NCBI GenBank assembly: GCA_001769805.1
Contig: MEPO01000013.1
Span: forward strand, 62,001-126,000
Length of the DNA stretch: 64,000 nucleotides
Direction of reading: 5' to 3'
Source: Bdellovibrionales bacterium GWA1_52_35
GTDB lineage: Bacteria; Bdellovibrionota; UBA1018
Part shown: positions 8,625 through 17,085 of the stretch, piece by piece
Layout: each line of letters opens with the position of its first letter
Position numbering within the stretch: the first letter of the stretch is position 1
Notes under the pieces: generated by a model
Seen by the model: the letters and a program-made list of their open reading frames with translations, nothing else
What the model was told of the DNA's origin: nothing
Database searches by the model: none
Program-made: the position numbers and the translations under genes

Positions 8625-10931
8625 ATGGAAATTTTTAGCCCAGAAAACAAACTGAAGGGCATCTGCAGTGCTGCAATCATCTGCCTTTTTTCTTTATCGG
8701 GCAGCTTGGGTCAGGCGGGACAAGCAACCCGTGAAAGACCTCCTTTTAAGCCCATCCCCGTATGCAGCATGGCTTCGGTCAACGATGACATCCTGGCTGA
8801 CGGGCTTGGCCATAACTCCTTTGATCCGCAGTACCGCTCACCCTTTGGAGCGGTCACGACAGAACAAGGTTCAGTCACGCTTCGCTTCCGAACCTGTCTG
8901 AACGATGTCACCCAAGTTCGTATCCGGATCTGGAATTCAGTGGAAAAGAGAGAGACCTGGCTGGTGATGAAGCGACAGGCCGATCCCAAGACCGTAGATC
9001 CTTCGCTCGGCCCGGTGGAATTCTGGGATTCAGCTGTTTCGATTCCAAATACACCCGCGTTGCTTTATTATTTTTTCGAAGTCACTGATACACATAATAC
9101 TCACTATTATATCGCAGATACTTCTCCTATCGGCCACGGTGGCTGGGGCCGCTTCAGCGAACACTGGGATGACTACAACACCTACGGCATCACGGTTTAC
9201 AGCAAGAATTTTCATACACCGGACTGGTTCAAAGGTTCGGTCATGTATCAGATACTACCGGACCGTTTCAGAAACGGTGACCCCTCCAATGACCCGGTCA
9301 CGGGTCAGGGATTTGTTTTTGGCAAACCCTTCATCAAGATGAATTGGGATCAGGCGATTTGTGATCCGCGCGGCCCTGACTGCAATGGTCAGCAGGATAA
9401 TCAATTTTACGGCGGGGATCTTCAGGGAGTGCTCGATCAACTCGAGTATCTCAAGAATCTGGGCGTTAAGATTCTGTATTTCAATCCCGTTTTTCTTTCG
9501 GCCACAAATCATCGCTATGACACTCAGGATTATTTCAAAGTCGATCCAAAGCTCGGCTCGATGGAGCTGTTTGAGCGCCTTTCTTCAGAAGCAGAGAAAC
9601 GGGACATGAAGATCATTCTGGATGGTGTTTTCAATCATGGCTCTGCGGATAGCCCCTACTTCGACATCTTCCGCCGCTGGGGCGGAGTGGGCGCATGCGA
9701 ATCGGTGGACTCGATTTACCGTTCATGGTTCTACTTCCCGCATTTTGCCATGCAACCAGTGGATCATGCCCGTCCGGGGACTTTCTTCTACTGCACAGGT
9801 CCCGATGAGACGCTGACAACTTATGAGGCCTGGTGGAGTTACTACGAACATCCTGTTTACCGGAAAAACAGTCCTGTCATTCGTGATTTCTTCTTCACTG
9901 GTGGACCCGACGCTGTAGGCCCTTACTGGATTCGCAAGGGAGCTGGTGGCTGGAGACTGGATGTGGCCGGCGATGTTGCTCCCGGTGAAGGCGTTGATCC
10001 GACCAATGACTTCTGGCAGGGATTCCGCACTTCGATCAAAGCACAGGATCCCGACGCCGTGATCATCGGAGAAGAATGGACCAATGCATCGCCCTGGCTG
10101 CTGGGGCGTGAGTGGGACAGCGCCACGAACTACCGTTTTCGTACGCTGCTGCTGGATTGGCTGGCGGACCGTTGTCAAGGCCTCGGTTGTTCAAACGGCC
10201 GCGTTTTTCAGGATAATGACAACAACAACTCCTCTTCAAACGGGCCGATCACTCCCATAGATGAGCGGGAATTTGATCGCAGATTGCGTGTTATCGAGCA
10301 AGATACGCCACCGGAAGCCTGGCACGCCCTGATGAACCCGCTGGGAAGCCATGATACTCAACGCGTTCAGTTTCTTCTTAAGAAAATTTCGGGTGATGAC
10401 GCTACAGCAGGCCGTCGCAAGCTGTTTTTGGCCGCTTTATTTCAATTCACGTATCCGGGAGTTCCGGTAATTTATTATGGCGATGAAGCAGGGTTGACCG
10501 CTGATGGGATGTTCTATGAAGGCCAATGGAAAGATGATCCCTATAATCGTGCGGTTTACCCCTGGGCTGATCTGGGCCTGAAAACTGATCTCGAGATGGT
10601 TTCTCACTTCACCCGGCTTGCAGGAATCCGAAATGCCACAACCGCCCTTAAACGCGGCAATTACGAGACTCTGGTGACGGATGTCAAGGCCCGCGTTCTT
10701 GCCTTTCGCCGAGTGCACGAAAAGGAGCAGGCCGTTGTGGTTCTGAACCGAAGCACAGAGGAACGGGAAGTACGCCTGCCGATACCGGCCTCTTTGAATA
10801 AACCTGTAATGGATGATGAATACGAAGACCTTCTGAATGGTGGCACCTTCAAGACTGTCGGAGACGTTCTGGATTGCGGCAAAATTCCAGGTCTCTGGGG
10901 TCGCATCTTGGTTCCAAAAAATAGAAAATGA
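8625..10931 (+). CDS. Exported GH13 alpha-glucan hydrolase (neopullulanase/alpha-amylase type)
   Basis: 768 residues from the ATG at 8625, which has GGAG 5 bases upstream; an in-frame TTG 18 bases earlier is less likely. A signal peptide ends near residue 34. Residues about 45-200 form an N-terminal beta-sandwich like CBM34/CBM48 starch-binding modules. The catalytic barrel starts at WFKGSVMYQILPDRFRNGD and holds DGVFNH, nucleophile D446 (GGWRLDVAGD), acid E483 (GEEW) and D577 (GSHDTQR). Inserts rich in cysteine (about 240-400) suggest disulfides in the periplasm or outside. It probably trims dextrins made by the preceding amylase. Its stop codon overlaps the glgE start (ATGA). Confidence 0.88.
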   Translation: MEIFSPENKLKGICSAAIICLFSLSGSLGQAGQATRERPPFKPIPVCSMASVNDDILADGLGHNSFDPQYRSPFGAVTTEQGSVTLRFRTCLNDVTQVRIRIWNSVEKRETWLVMKRQADPKTVDPSLGPVEFWDSAVSIPNTPALLYYFFEVTDTHNTHYYIADTSPIGHGGWGRFSEHWDDYNTYGITVYSKNFHTPDWFKGSVMYQILPDRFRNGDPSNDPVTGQGFVFGKPFIKMNWDQAICDPRGPDCNGQQDNQFYGGDLQGVLDQLEYLKNLGVKILYFNPVFLSATNHRYDTQDYFKVDPKLGSMELFERLSSEAEKRDMKIILDGVFNHGSADSPYFDIFRRWGGVGACESVDSIYRSWFYFPHFAMQPVDHARPGTFFYCTGPDETLTTYEAWWSYYEHPVYRKNSPVIRDFFFTGGPDAVGPYWIRKGAGGWRLDVAGDVAPGEGVDPTNDFWQGFRTSIKAQDPDAVIIGEEWTNASPWLLGREWDSATNYRFRTLLLDWLADRCQGLGCSNGRVFQDNDNNNSSSNGPITPIDEREFDRRLRVIEQDTPPEAWHALMNPLGSHDTQRVQFLLKKISGDDATAGRRKLFLAALFQFTYPGVPVIYYGDEAGLTADGMFYEGQWKDDPYNRAVYPWADLGLKTDLEMVSHFTRLAGIRNATTALKRGNYETLVTDVKARVLAFRRVHEKEQAVVVLNRSTEEREVRLPIPASLNKPVMDDEYEDLLNGGTFKTVGDVLDCGKIPGLWGRILVPKNRK

Positions 10932-12910
10932 AGCGCAATATAAAAGATAAACCTCTATTGGGCGGGCTCAGACCCGTAATCGATTCTGTTAAACCCGAGA
11001 TCAATTCCGGACGATATCCCGTCAAAAGGATTCTGGGAGATCTTGTCAGAATCGAAGCAACCGTGGTCCTGGATGGACATGACTTTCTAAGCTGCGATCT
11101 CCTTTACAAGCATCGGAAATCAAAGAGCTGGACCCGTATCCCCATGGTTCCAGCCAAGCAGGGCAAAGACTGCTGGGAGGCATTCTTCAAAGCCGGTTTA
11201 ATCGGCGAATATCTCTACACCGTAGAGGCGTCTTTGGACCGCTTTGGCACCTGGCGTTCCGAGCTCGAGAAGAAGTATCTGGCGAAGCAGGATGTTTCTG
11301 TTGAATTACAGGAGGGAGAAATCCTCCTTCGTGAAGCTCTCAAAAGGATCGCTCCGAGAGAACGCTCGGTAATCAAGAATCTCCTCGGCACACTGGCTGA
11401 CCGCAGGGTGCCCGTTTCCAAAAAAGTGAGAACGGCAATCAAACCGGAGTTCCTGAAACTGATTGCCCGCTATCCAGATACGGCACGTTCTGTCCGTTAT
11501 GGACGGGAACTGCGGATCACTGTTGACCGGGAGGCGGCAGCCTTCAGTGCCTGGTATGAATTCTTCCCTCGTTCGTCATCAAAGAAGCCCGGAGTGCACG
11601 GCACCTTCAAAGATGCCGAGGGCCTGCTCCCGTACGTGGCGGAGCTGGGATTCGATGTGGTTTACCTCCCCCCCATTCATCCGATCGGGTTTGCTTTCCG
11701 AAAAGGGAAAAACAACTCGCTGGAGCCATCCCCTGAGGACCCGGGCTCGCCTTGGGGTATCGGAGCATCTTCTGGGGGTCACAAAGCCATCCATCCCGAA
11801 CTCGGGACGATGCAGGATTTCAGCCGATTTTTAAGACGTGCTGAGAGTCTCGGGCTCGAGGTCGCGCTGGACATCGCTTTTCAGTGCTCACCGGATCACC
11901 CCTACGTCAAAAGTCATCCTGAGTGGTTTCGTCAGCGCCCTGATGGGACTATTCAGTATGCTGAGAATCCGCCCAAGAAGTATCAAGACATTTATCCCTT
12001 CTATTTTGAAACTGAGCAATGGCCCGAACTCTGGGATGAACTCAAAGACATTGTCCTGTTCTGGGTCAGGCAAGGGGTCAAAATTTTCCGTGTCGATAAT
12101 CCCCACACCAAACCTGTGCTTTTCTGGGAGTGGCTGATCCGGGAAGTCAAAACGGCTCATCCGGAAGTTCTTTTCCTGTCAGAAGCTTTCACCCGGCCAT
12201 CAATGATGTACCTACTGGCAAAAGCTGGGTTCACCCAGTCCTATACTTATTTCACCTGGCGCAATACCCCGGCGGAATTCAAGAAGTATCTCGAAGAGCT
12301 GACTCAGACGGAAGTGGCGGAGTATTACAAACCCAACTTCTGGCCCAATACTCCTGATATCCTGCCGATCCATCTTCAAACCGGAGGAAGACCGGCCTTT
12401 CTGGCCCGCGTTGCGCTGGCCTCAACACTTTCCTCCACGTACGGTATTTATGGGCCGGCTTACGAGCACTGCATCGCCGATCCTTATAAGGAAGGTGGGG
12501 AGGAGTATGCGGACGCCGAAAAATACGAGATCAAAACCTGGGATCTGAACGCCAAGCATTCCATTCGTGATTTCATTTCCAAACTGAACAGAATTCGCAA
12601 AAAAAATCCGGCGCTCCGACGAAATCAGTCCATCCGCTTTCATCCGGTGGACAATGACAAGATCGTCTGCTTTTCCAAACAGACTCCGGACCTCTCAAAC
12701 ATAGTCCTGGTCGTCGTCAATCTGGATTTTGCAAAAACCCAGTCGGGCACTTTTGAACTTCCACTCAGTCATTTTGGAATTGATTCCAACGAAGCCTATG
12801 TCATGACGGATTTGCTCGCGCGTTTCAGCACGGATATCAAAGGCCCCCGACGGAGGATACGTCTGAATCCCGCGATCAACCCGGTGGCAATCTTCCGGAT
12901 TGAAAAATGA
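10928..12910 (+). CDS. glgE: GlgE, alpha-1,4-glucan:maltose-1-phosphate maltosyltransferase
   Basis: 660 residues, typical of GlgE. It transfers maltosyl units from alpha-maltose-1-phosphate to the non-reducing end of alpha-glucan in the cytoplasm. Order: N-terminal beta domain (1-110), helical region (125-180), then a GH13_3 barrel beginning AWYEFFPRSS (about 208) with LPPIHPIGFAFRKGKNN. Nucleophile D390 is in FRVDNPHTKP and acid/base E419 in LFLSEAFTRP, both diagnostic for GlgE. Its ATG overlaps the previous stop by 4 bases and its own stop overlaps the maltokinase start, so translation is probably coupled. The adjacent maltokinase supplies its substrate. Confidence 0.95.
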   Translation: MKRNIKDKPLLGGLRPVIDSVKPEINSGRYPVKRILGDLVRIEATVVLDGHDFLSCDLLYKHRKSKSWTRIPMVPAKQGKDCWEAFFKAGLIGEYLYTVEASLDRFGTWRSELEKKYLAKQDVSVELQEGEILLREALKRIAPRERSVIKNLLGTLADRRVPVSKKVRTAIKPEFLKLIARYPDTARSVRYGRELRITVDREAAAFSAWYEFFPRSSSKKPGVHGTFKDAEGLLPYVAELGFDVVYLPPIHPIGFAFRKGKNNSLEPSPEDPGSPWGIGASSGGHKAIHPELGTMQDFSRFLRRAESLGLEVALDIAFQCSPDHPYVKSHPEWFRQRPDGTIQYAENPPKKYQDIYPFYFETEQWPELWDELKDIVLFWVRQGVKIFRVDNPHTKPVLFWEWLIREVKTAHPEVLFLSEAFTRPSMMYLLAKAGFTQSYTYFTWRNTPAEFKKYLEELTQTEVAEYYKPNFWPNTPDILPIHLQTGGRPAFLARVALASTLSSTYGIYGPAYEHCIADPYKEGGEEYADAEKYEIKTWDLNAKHSIRDFISKLNRIRKKNPALRRNQSIRFHPVDNDKIVCFSKQTPDLSNIVLVVVNLDFAKTQSGTFELPLSHFGIDSNEAYVMTDLLARFSTDIKGPRRRIRLNPAINPVAIFRIEK

Positions 12911-14487
12911 AGAACGATCAGTGGCAACAGCTCGAAACAGCATTGCAGCATGGGCTTGCGCGCTTCCGCTGGTTTGGTGCAAAATCGCGCACGATTACCC
13001 AAGTGAAAATCTTTCAGAAGATGGAGCTTCCTGCTAAGGGTACGGCCCAACCCTACTCGATCGCACTCGCCCGGATTGAATATGATCAGGGGACTTCCGA
13101 AATTTACGCGCTGCCAGTGGCGTTCGCGAATGGAAAACCTGCTGCCCGACTGTTGAAGACCGACCGCGCTTCTGTCTTCTGGGTGGGGAAAAATGGCGAG
13201 ATCGCCTATGACGCCACCTTGGATGCCGCATTTCGTTCACAGGTCATCCAGTTTATTTTTACGGAAAACAGCTACAAGACAGGCAATGCTCAGTTCAAAG
13301 CGGCCGTCACGTCCCTTGCGCACGGCAAAGTTCAGAAATTCGCAAAGCGAACCCCGGCTTCCCGTGTTTTGAAAGCCGAGCAAAGCAATACCTCTCTTGT
13401 TTACGGCTCAAAGTTTGTCCTGAAGTTTTATCGACGCCTGAGCGAAGGCGTGAACCCTGATGTGGAAATAGGACGTTTTCTGACGGATGAGACCTCATTT
13501 AGACATTCTCCGGCGGTGATTGGAACCATTGAGTTCGATCCGAGGCAGAAAAATCACGAGCCGATCACGATCGGCTGTGTGTACGAGTTCGTCCGTAATC
13601 AGGGTGATGCGTGGAAAATCTTCCTGATGGAGCTCAAAAAACTTTCCAAATCCGCCTCAACCCGCAAACCTGAGCGGCTCACCAAGCTCGCGGCACCTCG
13701 ATTTGGATTGATTGAAGCCGCACGACATCCGATTCCTGCGCCAGTTAAAAAGGAATTCGGAAAGCTGCTGACCTATGCCGGGCAGCTTGGACGAAGAACT
13801 TACGAAATGCATGCTGCGCTTGCGAGCCGGAGCAGTCCTTCAGAATTCAAACTGGAAAAACTCAGCCCGGCAGCCGCCGCCGCGTTCTCCAAAGACCTTC
13901 AGCGCCATTCTGACCTCGCATTCCACGTACTTCGGGGAAGCATTTCCAAGCTCAGCGGTTCCGTCCGGAAAGACAGCATCCGGCTTCTCGAGATGCGACG
14001 CGCGGTTCTTGGGAAATTCACGACATTAACCAAGAGTCTCAAAGGCACCACGGTGAGCCGCACTCATGGCGACTATCACTTGGGACAAGTGCTTTTCACC
14101 GGCTCTGATTTCATCATCATTGATTATGAAGGCGAACCCGCGCGCCCCCTGGCAGAAAGGCGACGAAAGCACCCCCCGTTCCGGGATGTCGCCGGAATGC
14201 TCCGTTCGTTCAGCTATGCGGCCCAGGTGGCACGCGATCAAAGCGGACCTCACGCGGATCGCCTGGGTATCTGGTTTTCACTCTGGAGCCAGTGGACGTC
14301 TGTCGCTTATTTACGTGGTTACCTGGAAAATGCAGGCTCTGGACCAGAAAACGACAAGATCACCTCCGACTTGATTCAGATTTACCTTCTTGAAAAAGCT
14401 TTATATGAGCTGGTTTACGAATTAAACAACCGGCCCGATTGGGTCAAAGTTCCCCTTTCCGGCATCCTTGAAATACTAGAGGCGTAA
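12907..14487 (+). CDS. mak: Maltokinase
   Basis: 526 residues, cytoplasmic. It phosphorylates maltose with ATP to give maltose-1-phosphate, the donor for GlgE. The N-terminal cap has the typical RWFGAKSRTI (about 20-29). The C-terminal lobe is aminoglycoside-phosphotransferase-like: catalytic loop THGDYHLGQVLF, Mg-binding IIIDYEGEPARPLAERRRKHPPFRDVAGMLRSF, a string characteristic of maltokinases and trehalose-synthase-fused kinases. It is a free-standing kinase, not fused to TreS. Its ATG overlaps the glgE stop (ATGA), and malQ begins one base after its own stop. Confidence 0.94.
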   Translation: MKNDQWQQLETALQHGLARFRWFGAKSRTITQVKIFQKMELPAKGTAQPYSIALARIEYDQGTSEIYALPVAFANGKPAARLLKTDRASVFWVGKNGEIAYDATLDAAFRSQVIQFIFTENSYKTGNAQFKAAVTSLAHGKVQKFAKRTPASRVLKAEQSNTSLVYGSKFVLKFYRRLSEGVNPDVEIGRFLTDETSFRHSPAVIGTIEFDPRQKNHEPITIGCVYEFVRNQGDAWKIFLMELKKLSKSASTRKPERLTKLAAPRFGLIEAARHPIPAPVKKEFGKLLTYAGQLGRRTYEMHAALASRSSPSEFKLEKLSPAAAAAFSKDLQRHSDLAFHVLRGSISKLSGSVRKDSIRLLEMRRAVLGKFTTLTKSLKGTTVSRTHGDYHLGQVLFTGSDFIIIDYEGEPARPLAERRRKHPPFRDVAGMLRSFSYAAQVARDQSGPHADRLGIWFSLWSQWTSVAYLRGYLENAGSGPENDKITSDLIQIYLLEKALYELVYELNNRPDWVKVPLSGILEILEA

Positions 14488-14488
14488 G

Positions 14489-16645
14489 ATGGCTACTCAG
14501 AATACCGATGATCAAATCACCAGGCTCCGGGAACTTGCTTCTGTTTCGGGCGTTCAAACTTCTTACAAAAGCGCTTTCGGAACTGTCGTGGAAACCTCAA
14601 CAACCGGCATTCGGACGATACTCAATGCGCTCGGCGGAACCCAGATTCAAAGCGATCTTTCCAATATTGAAAAGGTATGTCACGAACAGCTGAAATCCTA
14701 CTGGCAGCAACTTTCAGAGCCAGTCATTGTGGCCTGGGAAGGCCGAGCAATCACAATTCCTGTCCGCTTTGCCATGCCAGCCCCAAAAAAGCAGCTGGCG
14801 CGCCTCACGCTGGAATTCGAAAATGGAAAGACGCTCAAAACCGAATTTGAAATCGGGGCTTTTGCGGTCACAAGACAGGAAGAACTGGCCGGCATTTCTT
14901 ATCTGGAAAAAACGATCACCCTCAAGCGGAAGATCCCCTTCGGATATCATTCAGGGACAATTTCCTTCAACAATCAGAAGCACTCGTTTCTGATGATTTC
15001 GTCGCCGATGGAAGCCTTTCGCCCGAAAAATGACCAGACCCGGTGGCTCGGGCTTTTCGCACCTCTTTATGCAGTCCATTCGGAGCAGACCTGGGGCATC
15101 GGTGATTTCTCGGATTTGAAACGCCTCATTGACTGGAGTTACAAGAACGGCTGCGACTTTGTCGGAACTCTGCCGATGCTTTCCATTTTCAACGACAAGC
15201 CCTTGGTGGAGCCAAGCCCTTACTCACCGTTGAGCCGGCTGCACTGGTGCGAGCTTTACGTTGACCCGCGGATTGCAGAGGAATGGCGCGGCTGCAAGGA
15301 AGCCCAAACTCGAGCGGATTCGGATGACTTCAGGAAGCAATTAGCCGAACTCAATTCTCTTCGGGAAGTTGACTATCAGTCTGTTGCGCGACTCAAACGC
15401 GGAATTCTCGAACCAATGGCAGAACTCTTCTTCGCCAAGGGTCGTAATAAATCCAGGCAGTTCAAAGAGTTCCTAAAGACCTACCCCACGGTTCAGGATT
15501 TTGCCGCTTTCCGAGCCACCTGCGACACGCAAAACACTGTCTGGTCCAAATGGCCAGAGCGAATGAAAAACGGTGACCTGCGCCCGGGTGACTACAAGGA
15601 AAATGATCAGCGTTATCACCTCTACACCCAGTGGCTAGTTCATCAGCAACTCTCAAATCTCCAGCGGTGGTCCAAGAAGAAAGGGAAAGGCATTTATCTC
15701 GATTTCCCTCTCAGTGCGCATGCGGATGGATACGATGTCTGGAGAGAGCGCGAGTCTTTTTCAGAGGCGGCCAGTGCGGGTTGCCCGCCCGACCCCGCTC
15801 ACGTTCACGGGCAGGATTGGGGCATTCTACCCCTGAATCCAAAGACGATCCGTGGCACTGGGTATCGTTATTTCCGCAACTGTCTGGAAAACCACATGCG
15901 CTACTCCGGTATGCTGCGCCTGGACCACGTGATGTGCTTTTACAGGTTATACTGGGTGCCACGCGGTCTGACGGCCAAAGACGGAGTCTATATCCGGTAC
16001 AATCTGGACGAATTTTTTGCGCTCTTGGTGCTTGAATCGCATCGAAACCGCTGCGTGCTGATCGGAGAGGATCTCGGAACAGTGCCCCAGGAAATCCGCG
16101 ATGCTATGACAGAACACAATATTCTGCGCATGTACATCCAGCAGCGGCGCCTCTCGACCAATCCGGCTGAAGCACTACCGGAAGTCCCGGAAGGAAGCAT
16201 TTGCGGGCTGAATACGCATGACATGCCGCCCTTTGCCGCTTTCTGGCAGGGGCTCGACATCCTTGACAAAATGGATCTGGGCTATTTCGGGCCGAATGAA
16301 CTGCCTGCCAAACAGAAGTCCCGGGAAGAGCAGAAGGCTGCGCTCGTCCAGCTTCTGCTCCGCAAAAAGTTACTCAAATCAGCGCAAGCCGAACTTCCAG
16401 AAATCCTGAAAGCCGTCCTGCAGATGACGGCGGCAGATCCTGTCAAAGTCATGCAGATCAATCTCGAAGACCTTTGGCTGGAAACCCTGCCTCAGAACGT
16501 ACCCGGCACCTGGAAAGAGCGTCCCAACTGGCGGCGCAAGCATCACTATGGGCTCGAAGATTTCCCAAAGCTGTCCGGAACCAAAGAGCTCCTGGCAAAT
16601 CTCGCAAAGCTCAGAAAGAAAGCCGAGAAGAAGCGTAAGCTGTAA
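14489..16645 (+). CDS. malQ: 4-alpha-glucanotransferase (amylomaltase)
   Basis: 718 residues, GH77. It disproportionates maltodextrins, producing glucose and longer chains, and so feeds maltose and acceptors to Mak and GlgE. The N-terminal about 190 residues are the extra region seen in long bacterial MalQ. The barrel begins near RWLGLFAPLYAVHSEQTWGIGDFSDL; the active site shows nucleophile D in LRLDHVMCFYRLYWVPRG, acid E in LIGEDLGTVP and D in GLNTHDMPPFAAFW. The start follows the maltokinase stop by one base. A short palindrome AAGGAAC-CT-GTTCCTT (16644-16659) overlaps its stop but lacks a T-run. Last gene of the glucan cluster. Confidence 0.94.
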   Translation: MATQNTDDQITRLRELASVSGVQTSYKSAFGTVVETSTTGIRTILNALGGTQIQSDLSNIEKVCHEQLKSYWQQLSEPVIVAWEGRAITIPVRFAMPAPKKQLARLTLEFENGKTLKTEFEIGAFAVTRQEELAGISYLEKTITLKRKIPFGYHSGTISFNNQKHSFLMISSPMEAFRPKNDQTRWLGLFAPLYAVHSEQTWGIGDFSDLKRLIDWSYKNGCDFVGTLPMLSIFNDKPLVEPSPYSPLSRLHWCELYVDPRIAEEWRGCKEAQTRADSDDFRKQLAELNSLREVDYQSVARLKRGILEPMAELFFAKGRNKSRQFKEFLKTYPTVQDFAAFRATCDTQNTVWSKWPERMKNGDLRPGDYKENDQRYHLYTQWLVHQQLSNLQRWSKKKGKGIYLDFPLSAHADGYDVWRERESFSEAASAGCPPDPAHVHGQDWGILPLNPKTIRGTGYRYFRNCLENHMRYSGMLRLDHVMCFYRLYWVPRGLTAKDGVYIRYNLDEFFALLVLESHRNRCVLIGEDLGTVPQEIRDAMTEHNILRMYIQQRRLSTNPAEALPEVPEGSICGLNTHDMPPFAAFWQGLDILDKMDLGYFGPNELPAKQKSREEQKAALVQLLLRKKLLKSAQAELPEILKAVLQMTAADPVKVMQINLEDLWLETLPQNVPGTWKERPNWRRKHHYGLEDFPKLSGTKELLANLAKLRKKAEKKRKL

Positions 16646-16763
16646 GGAACCTGTTCCTTCGAATAAGTGGGCCCAAGTCGCGGCAATTGCTAATATTATT
16701 AATTGCAATCTATTAAAATTACTCATTACTCCCTATACTTGACCAAAACATGCCGATTTAAGT

Positions 16764-16792
16764 TTGCAATTCAACATAATGTTAATTATCAT
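16764..16792 (+). promoter_or_regulatory. Promoter with start site at the next ATG (leaderless mRNA likely)
   Basis: TTGCAA (16764-16769), 17-base spacer, TATCAT (16787-16792). The distance from the -10 to the ATG at 16801 is 8 bases, so transcription would begin at or within two bases of the start codon. That ATG has no ribosome site. A direct repeat TTAATTAT (16782-16789 and 16792-16799) overlaps the -10. Confidence 0.5.
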
Positions 16793-16800
16793 TAATTATT

Positions 16801-17085
16801 ATGAGCCTCAAAGGTCGATTCACTTTCGCTCTTTTTGTCGTGGCAGCCCTGCTGTCGCCTTTTCTTTTGTCCGAATTGGCAAATGCAGAACAGACCACAA
16901 AAAGACAGAAAATGATCGACTTCGATGATGAACTCGTTGAGGGACTCAACAAACGTCCCCTCGATTCCTTGAGCCACCTTTCTGAAGCTGAAAAAAGAAG
17001 GCGCAAGAGTCATCTCTACCGAAAGCGCTCCGGCTTCAGCACGGAGACCTCTCAGACGCTACAGAACCTGAGGTACGTCCAATGA
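16801..17085 (+). CDS. Small secreted protein, unknown function
   Basis: 94 residues. Residues 1-28 form a signal peptide (FALFVVAALLSPFLLSELANA). The mature 66 residues are highly charged and helical (KMIDFDDELVEGLNKRPLDSLSHLSEAEKRRRKSHLYRKR). No known domain recognised. The ATG lacks a ribosome site, but a promoter sits so close that the mRNA may be leaderless. The stop overlaps the next ATG (ATGA), so it is translated with the AgmX-like gene and likely acts in the same envelope complex. First gene of a six-gene plus-strand locus. Confidence 0.72.
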   Translation: MSLKGRFTFALFVVAALLSPFLLSELANAEQTTKRQKMIDFDDELVEGLNKRPLDSLSHLSEAEKRRRKSHLYRKRSGFSTETSQTLQNLRYVQ

